Shown: in pieces, positions 1 through 6,364 of the stretch
How positions within the stretch are numbered: the stretch's first letter is position 1
How the letters are laid out: every line of letters begins with the position of its first letter
From: Bacillota bacterium
Lineage (GTDB): Bacteria > Bacillota > Clostridia > Peptostreptococcales > Anaerovoracaceae
DNA length: 8,712 nt
Direction of reading: 5' to 3'
Assembly (NCBI GenBank): GCA_017534025.1
Contig: JAFWDF010000100.1
Coordinates: 1 to 8,712, forward strand
The notes under the pieces: generated by a model
The model's database searches: none
The model's input: only the letters and a program-made list of their open reading frames with translations
What the model was told of the DNA's origin: nothing
Position numbers and translations under genes: made by a program

Positions 1-27
1 CACGTCTGCCAATTCCATCACGCCGGC
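1..27 (-). tRNA. tRNA-Leu, 5' part only (runs off left edge)
   Basis: Read on the minus strand, the last 27 nt begin GCCGGCG (acceptor strand), then UG, then a D-arm with AAUUGG and AGAC. Counting from the first G, U8, A14, G18 and G19 fall on the invariant tRNA positions. A short D-stem can be drawn (AUG with CGU, one G-U pair). The GAAUUGGCAGACG D-arm is typical of bacterial tRNA-Leu, a class II tRNA. The anticodon, variable arm and 3' half lie outside the window, so the isoacceptor is unknown. The three reading frames here give no credible protein. Confidence 0.85.
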
Positions 28-40
28 ATTATGCCCAAAT

Positions 41-69
41 AGTTTATCACAAAACCATATGGTATTCAA
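41..69 (-). promoter_or_regulatory. putative promoter for tRNA-Leu
   Basis: On the minus strand TTGAAT (64-69) is followed after exactly 17 nt by TAAACT (41-46), about 14 nt before the tRNA 5' end. Each box matches the sigma-A consensus at 4 of 6 positions. The spacer holds a 10-bp perfect palindrome, ACCATATGGT (54-63). No terminator is visible between ybaK and this promoter, so read-through from ybaK is also possible. Confidence 0.45.
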
Positions 70-87
70 GGATTTCTGCAATTCTTC

Positions 88-570
88 CTACACTGTCAGA
101 TCTCCGAAAAAGGCCTCCGCAACGCGATTCAGGTCCTCCGGAGAAAGGCAGAGCTGCAGGCCTACCCGGCCGCCGCTGACATAAATCCGGTCAAACAGCT
201 GGGCGGTTTCATCCACTGCAGTCGGAAACAGTTTTTTCATGCCCACCGGAGAACAGCCGCCATGTACATATCCTGTGAGAGGAAGAAGCTTTTTCATGGG
301 CAGCATATCGAGTTTCTTTACCCCGAACTGCCTGGCCGCTTTCTTAAGATCCAGTTCCTCATCGACCGGAATCACACAGACATAATACCCGCCTTTGCCG
401 TCTTCCGTAACCAGTGTTTTAAACACCTGCTCCGGATCCTGCCCGAACATCCTCGCCATCTCCGATCCGCTGGTAAAGGCATCCCGGATCTCATGCTGCA
501 CACTGTCATACTGAATTCCCAGTGTATCCAGCTGCCGCATGGCATTGGTTTTTTTAAGAGTGCCAGACAT
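88..570 (-). CDS. ybaK: YbaK-type Cys-tRNA(Pro) deacylase
   Basis: This 160-residue cytoplasmic protein belongs to the YbaK/EbsC family, which hydrolyses Cys-tRNA(Pro) made by mistake by prolyl-tRNA synthetase. It spans the whole family length. Visible landmarks are the FKTLV segment carrying the conserved lysine (Lys51), the LDLKKAARQFGVKK stretch (73-86), GYVHGGCSPVG (100-110) and IYVSGG (129-134), all closely like E. coli YbaK. The ATG at 570 lies inside the 3' end of the upstream synthetase gene: 17 bp overlap, different frame, with AAAGGAA six bases before the start. That layout suggests translational coupling. A tRNA-Leu gene follows. The family assignment is firm; substrate specificity is inferred from the family, because related trans-editing proteins act on Ala- or other tRNAs. 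Confidence 0.92.
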   Translation of the reverse strand: MSGTLKKTNAMRQLDTLGIQYDSVQHEIRDAFTSGSEMARMFGQDPEQVFKTLVTEDGKGGYYVCVIPVDEELDLKKAARQFGVKKLDMLPMKKLLPLTGYVHGGCSPVGMKKLFPTAVDETAQLFDRIYVSGGRVGLQLCLSPEDLNRVAEAFFGDLTV

Positions 571-1285
571 CCCGGATTCCTTTCGGCCGCTCCTGATCCT
601 GCTCCTGTTCCTGATCCATCGATTCGATCCGGTCCCGGAGATCCATCATGCGAAGATCCGTATCGGCAATGGTATCGGCACAGCTCTTCAGCTCTTTCTG
701 AATCACATCCGCACTCGGGAGTTCCCGCTTGTAGCGAAGATCGTGCTCCAGACTCGCCCAGAAGTCCATGGCAATGGTTCTGACCTGCACTTCCGCCCGC
801 AGAAATCTTTTATGATCCGAAAAGAACACCGGTATTTCCACGATAATGTGCAGGCTGCGGTACCCGTTCGGCTTTGGATTTTTGATGTAGTCCTTTACTT
901 CCAGAAGCCGGACATCGTCCTGCTTGACCAGCATCTCCGTCACATCGTAAATATCATCCACGAAAGAACAGATCACCCGGATACCGGCTATGTCATTCAG
1001 ATTATCCTGTGCAGATTCGATCGTGACCGGCAGATTCCGCCGTTTCAGTTTCGCCGCAATGCTGTGCGGCGTCTTCACCCTGGTTTCGATAAATTCGATG
1101 GGATTTCTCTGGTTTTTAATATTTAATTCATCATTCAGCACTTCCAGCTTGGTCTTGACTTCCCGGATCACACCGGTATACATCATCAGCATGCGCTGTA
1201 CGTCTTCCGGCTCTCCCAGACCGGCATCATAATGATGATCCGGCACGGCCGTCGGCGTAATCGACTGCTTGAACTGCTCATCCAT
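554..1285 (-). CDS. relP: small alarmone synthetase, RelP/YwaC-like (GTP pyrophosphokinase)
   Basis: The 243-residue protein has a single RelA/SpoT synthetase domain and no HD hydrolase, TGS or ACT domain, so it is a small alarmone synthetase. These transfer pyrophosphate from ATP to GTP or GDP to make (p)ppGpp. Visible motifs are NPIEFIETRVKTPHSI (61-76), DIAGIRVICSFVDDIYDV (98-115), NPKPNGYRSLH (136-146, G-loop and YxSxH-type site), EVQVRTIAMDFWASLEH (165-181) with Glu165, and an acidic, Gln-rich C-terminus. The PKPNGYRSLH, CSFxxDIY and WASLEH wording is closer to B. subtilis YwaC (RelP) than to YjbM (RelQ); this is from memory of those sequences. About 30 extra N-terminal residues precede the domain. 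A GGGAGGA box precedes the ATG at 1285. It is the second gene after the M16 peptidase (66 nt gap) and overlaps ybaK. In B. subtilis ywaC is induced by cell-envelope stress, which fits the neighbouring psp genes. Confidence 0.93.
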   Translation of the reverse strand: MDEQFKQSITPTAVPDHHYDAGLGEPEDVQRMLMMYTGVIREVKTKLEVLNDELNIKNQRNPIEFIETRVKTPHSIAAKLKRRNLPVTIESAQDNLNDIAGIRVICSFVDDIYDVTEMLVKQDDVRLLEVKDYIKNPKPNGYRSLHIIVEIPVFFSDHKRFLRAEVQVRTIAMDFWASLEHDLRYKRELPSADVIQKELKSCADTIADTDLRMMDLRDRIESMDQEQEQDQERPKGIRDVWHS

Positions 1286-1318
1286 ATACGTTCCTCCCTG
1301 CTGCTTTTTCTCACGCAG

Positions 1319-1335
1319 CCCGGCATTCTGCCGGG
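1319..1335 (-). repeat. intercistronic hairpin between M16 peptidase and relP
   Basis: A perfect 7-bp stem (CCCGGCA and TGCCGGG) with a 3-nt loop lies in the 66-nt gap between the peptidase stop and the relP start. No U-tract follows on either strand, so it is not a typical terminator. It could be an mRNA processing or stabilising element that sets different levels for the two genes; that is inference. Confidence 0.5.
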
Positions 1336-1351
1336 ATTAATCCAGATGTTC

Positions 1352-2602
1352 CTAGCGCCCCAGCAATGTCTGCAAATCCAGATCTCTTCTTCCCACCAGC
1401 GCACCGGAATAAGTGGAAAGATCCGATACCATCCGGATCATCCGGGTGACATCATCCATCGTTACGGCATCCACTGCACGAAGAGCTTCTTCCTGGGAAC
1501 GGACCCGGTTTCTGAGCAGAGCCCGCTTGCCGTTGGAAACCATCCGGCTGCTGGTATTTTCCAGTCCGAAAATCAGGCTGCCCTTCACCTGTTCCTTTGA
1601 GGTCTGCAGTTCCCGCTCCGTGATTCCGTCCGCAGCCAGTTTTTCCAGCTCTTCCCGGATCGCCTGAACCGTATCCTCGACTTTTTCATGCGCAATGCCT
1701 GCGCTGATGGAGAACAGGCCCCTCGTATCATGGGATGCGATCGAGGAATAGACGGTATAAGCCAGGCCCTTTTCTTCCCGGATCGTCTGAAACAGCCGGG
1801 AACTCATCGTCCCGCCAAGAATGTTGCTGAGCAGAGTCAGTGCATAAGCATCCGGGTGCGCAAATTCAAAGGTTCTGGTGCCGATCACCAGATGGGACTG
1901 TTCAATATCCTTGACTCTGGTAACACAGGAAGGCACATATGGCACTGCCACGTCCGGCGCCGCCGGTTTGCTGCCCGAAAAAACAGACAGTTTCTCTTCA
2001 AACATGCCGCAGACCTGTTCCGCATCAAAATTGCCCGATACAGATACGACAATATTGTCCAGAGTATATTCCCTGCCGATATACGACACAATGTCGTCAT
2101 GCGTGATCGGACCCAGGCTTTCCGGAGTCCCCAGGATGGAATTATGAAGCGGTTCTCCTTTGAACAGTTCTTCATACAGCAGATCATGCACCAGATCTTC
2201 CGGTGTATCCTGTACCATCTTCATCTCTTCCATGACGACTTTCTTTTCGCGTTCCATCTCCTCCGGATCGAAGAGGGAATTCGTCAACATATCCAGCAGG
2301 ATTTCACAGACTTTATCCAGACTGGCAGACAGGGATCGTACATAGTAGCATGTATACTCTTTTGATGTAAATGCGTTCATCTGGGCTCCCAGAGCATCCG
2401 TATCCGCCGCGATCTGACGAGCGGTTCTCCTGGCGGTTCCCTTGAACATCATGTGCTCGATAAAATGCGAAATTCCGGAAAGCCTTTCCTCCTCATTGAC
2501 ACAGCCAGCCCGGACCCAGATCCCCGCAGCCACCGACTGAACAGACGGGATTTCATCCAGTACCATACGAAGTCCGCATTTCAGAGTTTTTATAGTTGCC
2601 AT
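1352..2602 (-). CDS. M16 family zinc metallopeptidase (processing-protease type)
   Basis: The 416-residue protein (from the ATG at 2602) is a full two-domain M16B/pitrilysin-type peptidase similar to mitochondrial processing peptidase and Bacillus YmxG. The inverted zinc motif HFIEH lies at residues 46-50: two His ligands plus the catalytic Glu49. The third ligand is in the VVMEEM segment around residues 122-127, at the usual distance of about 75. The C-terminal domain has GLAYTVYSS and an R-rich segment typical of the family. It has no signal peptide, so it is probably cytoplasmic and degrades peptides. A GTG at 2605 directly before the ATG could also serve as start, but the AAAAGGAAA box is better spaced (7 nt) for the ATG. 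It is first in an operon with relP and ybaK. The physiological substrate is unknown. Confidence 0.93.
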   Translation of the reverse strand: MATIKTLKCGLRMVLDEIPSVQSVAAGIWVRAGCVNEEERLSGISHFIEHMMFKGTARRTARQIAADTDALGAQMNAFTSKEYTCYYVRSLSASLDKVCEILLDMLTNSLFDPEEMEREKKVVMEEMKMVQDTPEDLVHDLLYEELFKGEPLHNSILGTPESLGPITHDDIVSYIGREYTLDNIVVSVSGNFDAEQVCGMFEEKLSVFSGSKPAAPDVAVPYVPSCVTRVKDIEQSHLVIGTRTFEFAHPDAYALTLLSNILGGTMSSRLFQTIREEKGLAYTVYSSIASHDTRGLFSISAGIAHEKVEDTVQAIREELEKLAADGITERELQTSKEQVKGSLIFGLENTSSRMVSNGKRALLRNRVRSQEEALRAVDAVTMDDVTRMIRMVSDLSTYSGALVGRRDLDLQTLLGR

Positions 2603-2688
2603 CACATATTTCCTTTTTACAAAAAGTCACGACCCGGCAAAAGCACAGGCCGTGATAATACGGTTTCATGTTTGTAATATCTTTAACA

Positions 2689-2717
2689 ATATTATCATAC
2701 AAAGCTCTTTTTGGCAA
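2689..2717 (-). promoter_or_regulatory. putative promoter of the M16-relP-ybaK operon
   Basis: On the minus strand TTGCCA (2712-2717, 5 of 6 to consensus) and TAATAT (2689-2694, 4 of 6) are 17 nt apart, in an AT-rich stretch. The -35 box lies inside a perfect 22-bp palindrome. The predicted transcript starts near 2682, giving a leader of about 80 nt. A second -10-like TATTAT sits further downstream but lacks a good -35. Confidence 0.5.
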
Positions 2718-2728
2718 TTGCCAAAAAG
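2707..2728. repeat. perfect 22-bp palindrome over the M16 operon -35 box
   Basis: The two 11-bp arms, CTTTTTGGCAA and TTGCCAAAAAG, are exact reverse complements with no spacer. It lies directly downstream of the ydjH terminator and includes that terminator's U-tract. It could be an operator for a dimeric repressor, because it covers the putative -35 of the next operon. Alternatively it could add a second hairpin to the terminator. Confidence 0.7.
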
Positions 2729-2742
2729 CCGCTGCTCAGCGG
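2723..2742 (-). terminator. Rho-independent terminator of the pspA-ydjIGH operon
   Basis: On the minus strand CCGCU and AGCGG pair around the loop GAGC, followed by C and then UUUUU. The 5-bp stem is short but GC-rich. The ydjH stop codon UGA (2736-2738) spans the loop and the first base of the 3' arm, so a terminating ribosome would cover the hairpin. The following palindrome could extend the structure. Confidence 0.6.
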
Positions 2743-3665
2743 GAATGACCTCCTCCCCCGTGGGACATGCCGCCCGAGGAAATATGGCCTCCGCCGAAGC
2801 CGCCTCCACCGCCGCCGCCTTCACTCCGGACAATCCGCTGCCGGGTTACATGCTTATGGAGGAAGCGGTCGTGGCTCTGCAGCACCTGAATACCGCGCCC
2901 CTCAGCAGTGCGGTTAATGTAGGTGTTCTCATCCACTGTGATTCTGCCTTTCCTGGATCTCCAGAAATAAGCAAACACAGCCAGTGCCAGAATCAGCGGG
3001 AACAGGACAGTATACCAGTCGATCACGATGACCGGTCCGGAAGATACGCTGCCGGAGGTCATGATTTTGCTGAAATAAGTGACATAGGACGAATACGCCC
3101 GGAACGGATCGGTTTCGATATCTTCATATACTTCGTCCAGAATCCGGTCGATTTCATAGTCTCCCAGCCGGGCATACGCGGAACCGCTTGTCGACAGCCA
3201 TGTGTGCATCTTCCCGTCATACGGTTCCCGGTACCAGTCATCCGCCAGAAGCACCCCGTCTCCTTCTAAGCCGGTGTTATAGCCGAAATAATGCGTATCC
3301 CAGAAATCATCGGCGTACGCGCGGATCCAGTTTTCCGGCGTTTCCATCGGCACATAATAACTGCCGGCCGGCTGGTAATTCTGCAGAGATTCATTCAGCG
3401 TCACCAGCACAATATCGCACTTCGTCTTTTGTTCATGCTTTGCAATGAGTTCGCGCAGATCTTCTTCTTCCTGGTCCGACAGAACATCTGCATAATCAAA
3501 GACCCGTTCTTCCGTGGTGCACTGTGTATTGGTCCTGCCCGCGTCCGGTTCTTCGGCCTCATCCGAAAAATTCAGCCGGCCGGTCGAGATAGTCAGCGCG
3601 AGCCATACGATCAGCAGGATCAATGTCAGTACGGCCAGAGCGGTGAGCAGTTTTCTGTAATTCAT
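2736..3665 (-). CDS. ydjH: TPM-domain membrane protein, YdjH-like (PspA module partner)
   Basis: The 309-residue protein resembles B. subtilis YdjH. In order it has an N-terminal hydrophobic helix (about 6-28), an acidic linker, a TPM domain (about 55-205, starting FDYADVLSDQEEEDL), a second membrane helix (about 212-235), a basic segment, and a Gly/His/Ser-rich tail (283-309). The TPM domain is predicted outside the membrane and the tail inside. In B. subtilis YdjG and YdjH help bring PspA to the membrane through YdjI; that role is inferred here from family and operon. I chose the ATG at 3665 because GGGAGGTG stands six bases upstream. An ATG at 3698 would add 11 residues and overlap ydjG, with no better signal. 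It follows ydjG by 16 nt and ends the operon. TPM domains were once called phosphatases, but activity is uncertain. Confidence 0.82.
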   Translation of the reverse strand: MNYRKLLTALAVLTLILLIVWLALTISTGRLNFSDEAEEPDAGRTNTQCTTEERVFDYADVLSDQEEEDLRELIAKHEQKTKCDIVLVTLNESLQNYQPAGSYYVPMETPENWIRAYADDFWDTHYFGYNTGLEGDGVLLADDWYREPYDGKMHTWLSTSGSAYARLGDYEIDRILDEVYEDIETDPFRAYSSYVTYFSKIMTSGSVSSGPVIVIDWYTVLFPLILALAVFAYFWRSRKGRITVDENTYINRTAEGRGIQVLQSHDRFLHKHVTRQRIVRSEGGGGGGGFGGGHISSGGMSHGGGGHSR

Positions 3666-3681
3666 ACCGGTCACCTCCCGT

Positions 3682-4665
3682 TTACAGCATGGCCGCAATG
3701 CTGCCGGCGAACATCAGGAACAGAAAACCGAGTCCGAAGGTGGCAATGGTGTATTTCGCCGCCAGGCCAACGGAGGTTGGCGCTTCTCCAGCAATCTTGC
3801 CGGTCTGCCCGTTAACAAAGATGTCATAGTTTTTTCCGCCAAAGCGATACGTGTATTTATACACCGGCAAAAGAACATACTGCTCTTTTACCTTCCGGGC
3901 ATCAATATTCTGGGACGTGGGCGTCACCACCGCATAGCCGTGGATCGTATCGTCCGTAATCTTCCGGATCGCCTTATCTGCCTTGGTCCGGCTGCGGATT
4001 ACATACTCCTGCGAAGGACGATTGTATATTTCTCCGTTGAATCCGGCCATGAACTCCGGCGAAAAATCCGTCATCTGATCATAATTGTACGGTTCGATCA
4101 TATCCATCAGATCGTCATCCATGCGGTCGGAAGCATCCGCCGGAACATTATCAAAATCCACCCCTATTTCACGGATGACCTCGAAATAGGATGTCTCCCG
4201 GAACTGCATATCCCCGTGGGTCCACATGCGTACCCTCTGCCCGGTGCCGGTAAAGCGTTCCACGGAATTGTAATCATGCAGCCAGTAAGGGACATACACG
4301 CCTTCGATCCCCATCAGCGCCTTATGATCCGTAAAAGGCCGCGGAATGAACGGCCTGCCGCCGAATTCCTTCCGGATGCTTTCCACCGCCTGTTCTTTTG
4401 TGATTTTAAAAGGGATTATTTTCTGCGGACGATAGCTGTCTTCCACCCGGTTTTCCAGGATCAGATATGTTCCGCAGTTCCCGCACTGCATTGCAGAACC
4501 GAAATCCCCGGCTTCCACGGGAGCCCCGCAGACAGGACAAACGTCCATATCCTTCTGGCTGACGAGCACTCCGCAGTTTCTGCCCTCACAGTGCGGACAG
4601 TACAGCACGTCCTCCGCCGGAGAATACACCATGCTGCCGCCGCAGTTATTGCATTTATAATGCAT
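3682..4665 (-). CDS. ydjG: zinc-ribbon membrane protein, YdjG-like (PspA module partner)
   Basis: The 327-residue protein starts with two zinc ribbons: Cys5/Cys8 with Cys23/Cys26, and Cys43/Cys46 with Cys61/Cys64, with an additional Cys31. The first resembles the TFIIB-type ribbon of B. subtilis YdjG. A long mixed alpha/beta middle region follows (about 75-300), rich in aromatic residues, and one C-terminal membrane helix (about 302-326). It is therefore probably a tail-anchored membrane protein facing the cytoplasm. By family it acts with YdjH and YdjI to place PspA at the membrane under stress; no enzymatic motif is visible. A GGGAGG box lies five bases before the ATG at 4665, and the gene starts 12 nt after ydjI, so the operon is tightly packed. 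Assignment rests on the ribbon, the C-terminal anchor and the gene order. Confidence 0.82.
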   Translation of the reverse strand: MHYKCNNCGGSMVYSPAEDVLYCPHCEGRNCGVLVSQKDMDVCPVCGAPVEAGDFGSAMQCGNCGTYLILENRVEDSYRPQKIIPFKITKEQAVESIRKEFGGRPFIPRPFTDHKALMGIEGVYVPYWLHDYNSVERFTGTGQRVRMWTHGDMQFRETSYFEVIREIGVDFDNVPADASDRMDDDLMDMIEPYNYDQMTDFSPEFMAGFNGEIYNRPSQEYVIRSRTKADKAIRKITDDTIHGYAVVTPTSQNIDARKVKEQYVLLPVYKYTYRFGGKNYDIFVNGQTGKIAGEAPTSVGLAAKYTIATFGLGFLFLMFAGSIAAML

Positions 4666-4677
4666 GCGCGCCTCCCG

Positions 4678-5493
4678 CTATTGCAATTGGAAACCGCAGT
4701 TCTCGCAGAATTTCGTTCCGCCCGTCGGTTTCCCGCATTTCGGGCAGAACTTCGGAGCGTCACCGGCAGACGGAATGGCACCGGAGCCCTGCCCGGTAAT
4801 GGTCTGCCCGGCCGCCTGTTCCTGCATCTCCCGAATGGATTCCGGATAGGAAAAACTGTCTATCCGGAAATCGGTTGCCACAAGGCCGATTTTCCGCAGA
4901 TCCATATCCAGATCCGCCAGGATTCCCTTCGCGATGACGGCCGCGTCAGCCTGCAGGTTGAACATGTCCTTTCCCTCCCGGGAAATGTGTGACATGAGAA
5001 GCTGATCCAGGACAGACATGATGCGGTCCTTGACGTTTTCCACCGTATACACCTGCTTCACGCCGGCAACCTTCGCGATAAAAAGATCCGAATCCGCGAT
5101 CCTGCATACGAATGTTCCGAACGCCCGGACAGGAATACCTCCCGGCAGTCCCGGCGCCGGAATATTGACCGGGTTTCTGGTGCCCCACTTAACCGTCTGC
5201 TCTGACGTGTTAAGGAAGAGCACCTCCGCCCGCATCGGTGTGCGAAAACCAAATTTGAAATTGCGGAGTGTGGTCAGGAACGGAACGATGTCGGACTTGA
5301 TATAGCTGGTACCTTCCTCCGTGAAAATGCCTTCAATATTTCCATTGTAAAGAAAGACGGCTTCCTGGCCGGGCCGTATGACCAGCCGGGAATTCTTTTT
5401 GATCTCGTTGTCCTGCCATTTCCACATCAGGACTCCGTCCTGCTCGTCGGCCCATTCGATCACGCTCTGAAACTGTCTGGAAAAAAAGCCCAT
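4678..5493 (-). CDS. ydjI: SPFH-domain / virion core-like protein with C-terminal zinc ribbon, YdjI-like
   Basis: The 271-residue protein matches the YdjI group of SPFH (band 7) proteins, often annotated as 'virion core protein'. The SPFH region covers about residues 15-225 (IRPGQEAVFLYNGNIEGIF, then the FGTFVCRI strand). A linker with Gly, Ser and Ala follows, then a compact zinc ribbon (CPKC 250-253, CENC 263-266). No membrane helix is visible. In B. subtilis YdjI is a cytosolic adaptor needed for membrane recruitment of PspA; that role is inferred here. The AAAGGAGA box stands seven bases before the ATG at 5493. It follows pspA by 48 nt. In B. subtilis ydjI is the last gene of the operon, while here it is second, directly next to pspA. 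Domain fusion to a zinc ribbon is usual in this group. Confidence 0.87.
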   Translation of the reverse strand: MGFFSRQFQSVIEWADEQDGVLMWKWQDNEIKKNSRLVIRPGQEAVFLYNGNIEGIFTEEGTSYIKSDIVPFLTTLRNFKFGFRTPMRAEVLFLNTSEQTVKWGTRNPVNIPAPGLPGGIPVRAFGTFVCRIADSDLFIAKVAGVKQVYTVENVKDRIMSVLDQLLMSHISREGKDMFNLQADAAVIAKGILADLDMDLRKIGLVATDFRIDSFSYPESIREMQEQAAGQTITGQGSGAIPSAGDAPKFCPKCGKPTGGTKFCENCGFQLQ

Positions 5494-5541
5494 ACGCTGT
5501 CTCCTTTCCGTTCTTCCGCTTCACACTCTGCTGCAGCGATA

Positions 5542-6234
5542 TTATTCTACCGTCACGCCCATGGATACTTTCAGCGCCGCCAGCTGGGCATCCAGATCCT
5601 CGTCCTTGACTTTCAGATCATATTCCTGCGCCAGCGTTTCCACGGTCTTGCCTGCTTCCGCCTGGTTCAGTTCGCTCATGGCTTCAGCCTTGTCCACCAG
5701 CTTGTCCACTTTTGCTTCCAGTTCTTCAAACGCAGTCATCGTAGCCCCCGCGTCCACGGCGCTGGAACCAAGCTGGTTCAGTTTGTTCTGCGCTTCGGCC
5801 AGCTTCAGCTTCGCCTTCAGAGTTGCCTTTCTGGTATTCAGGCTGTCGATGTCGGAAGCCAGTTTGTCATGCATCTGGCGCATCTTGGTCGCCGCATCCG
5901 CGCACTGTACATAATTCAGAGCCAGTACTTCTCTCTGCGCACGGAGGTCATTGCCCTTCCGCAGGAACGATTTGGCATCGCCGTCATTGCCGGCCGAAAC
6001 AGCCTTTTTCGCATACTCATCCATACGAATGATTTCCGCGTCACATTCATCCAGCTTTCTCTTCGCAGCTTTCTCGTCCGCCATAATAGAAGCGGTTTCA
6101 CTCTTCAGCTGGGCAAAATCCTCGTTCAGTTCCCGGAGATACTGGTCGATCATTTTTTCCGGATCTTCCGCCTTGTCCAGTAATGCATTGAAATTTGCCG
6201 CCATAATCTGCTTGAATCTAGAAATAATACCCAT
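5542..6234 (-). CDS. pspA: PspA/IM30 (phage shock protein A) family membrane-repair protein
   Basis: The 230-residue protein has the usual PspA length and the typical N-terminus MGIISRFKQIMAANFNALLD, an amphipathic membrane-binding helix, followed by DPEKMIDQYLREL (25-37). Most of the remaining chain (about 25-190) is charged heptad-like coiled coil rich in Ala, Lys, Glu and Leu. PspA assembles into ESCRT-III-like rods that bind stressed or damaged cytoplasmic membrane. It is the first gene of the pspA-ydjI-ydjG-ydjH operon, with an extended -10 promoter and a structured leader about 115 nt long. An AAAGGAA box precedes the ATG at 6234. No PspF-type activator or PspBC genes are nearby, so regulation is not of the E. 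coli type. B. subtilis uses sigma-W for this operon; I found no convincing TGAAAC/CGTA pair here. Confidence 0.96.
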   Translation of the reverse strand: MGIISRFKQIMAANFNALLDKAEDPEKMIDQYLRELNEDFAQLKSETASIMADEKAAKRKLDECDAEIIRMDEYAKKAVSAGNDGDAKSFLRKGNDLRAQREVLALNYVQCADAATKMRQMHDKLASDIDSLNTRKATLKAKLKLAEAQNKLNQLGSSAVDAGATMTAFEELEAKVDKLVDKAEAMSELNQAEAGKTVETLAQEYDLKVKDEDLDAQLAALKVSMGVTVE

Positions 6235-6238
6235 TTTG

Positions 6239-6349
6239 CTTCCTTTCTTTCCGTTCTGCCGGAAGGGTTACGCTGCCGGAGGCAGCTTCTGTGCAAACGA
6301 TTCGTAATGGTGCCGGATGCACGTTCCACGCCGGCACTCCCGTTACGAT
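6239..6349 (-). promoter_or_regulatory. structured 5' leader of the pspA operon
   Basis: Three hairpins can be drawn in the minus-strand RNA between the predicted start (about 6349) and the pspA ribosome binding site. The first is a long one: 5-bp outer stem 6343-6347/6303-6307 and perfect 7-bp inner stem GTGCCGG/CCGGCAC at 6331-6337/6310-6316. The second is a 6-bp stem GCTGCC/GGCAGC with a 3-nt loop at 6272-6286. The third is a 5-bp stem 6260-6264/6249-6253 just before the AAAGGAA box. No U-tract follows, so they are not terminators. It matches no riboswitch I can name. Confidence 0.5.
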
Positions 6350-6355
6350 GTATTT

Positions 6356-6364
6356 ATTATACCA
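6356..6364 (-). promoter_or_regulatory. extended -10 promoter upstream of pspA
   Basis: On the minus strand TGGTATAAT gives a perfect -10 hexamer (6356-6361) with the TG extension. No good -35 is found at 16-18 nt upstream, as is common with extended -10 promoters. It lies just after the stop of the upstream ADP-ribosylglycohydrolase gene. Transcription would start near 6349, two bases before the first leader hairpin. Confidence 0.6.

Noticed and set aside
1..87. An open frame continuing after the ybaK stop codon and encoding a plausible-looking peptide ending in VMELADV
   Set aside because: That peptide is the conceptual translation of the start of a tRNA-Leu gene, a common artefact; there is no ribosome binding site and the U8, A14, G18 and G19 positions fit a tRNA.
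1688..2365. A 225-codon open frame on the plus strand opposite the M16 peptidase
   Set aside because: The minus frame has the intact HFIEH motif and full family length; the plus frame has shadow composition and no translation signal.
3666..3698. Earlier ATG for ydjH at 3698
   Set aside because: The ATG at 3665 has GGGAGGTG six bases upstream and avoids overlap with ydjG.
3940..4992. A 350-codon open frame on the plus strand
   Set aside because: It is antisense to ydjG and the end of ydjI, which have ribosome binding sites, zinc ribbons and operon spacing. The plus frame has no recognisable domain and His/Arg/Pro-rich composition.
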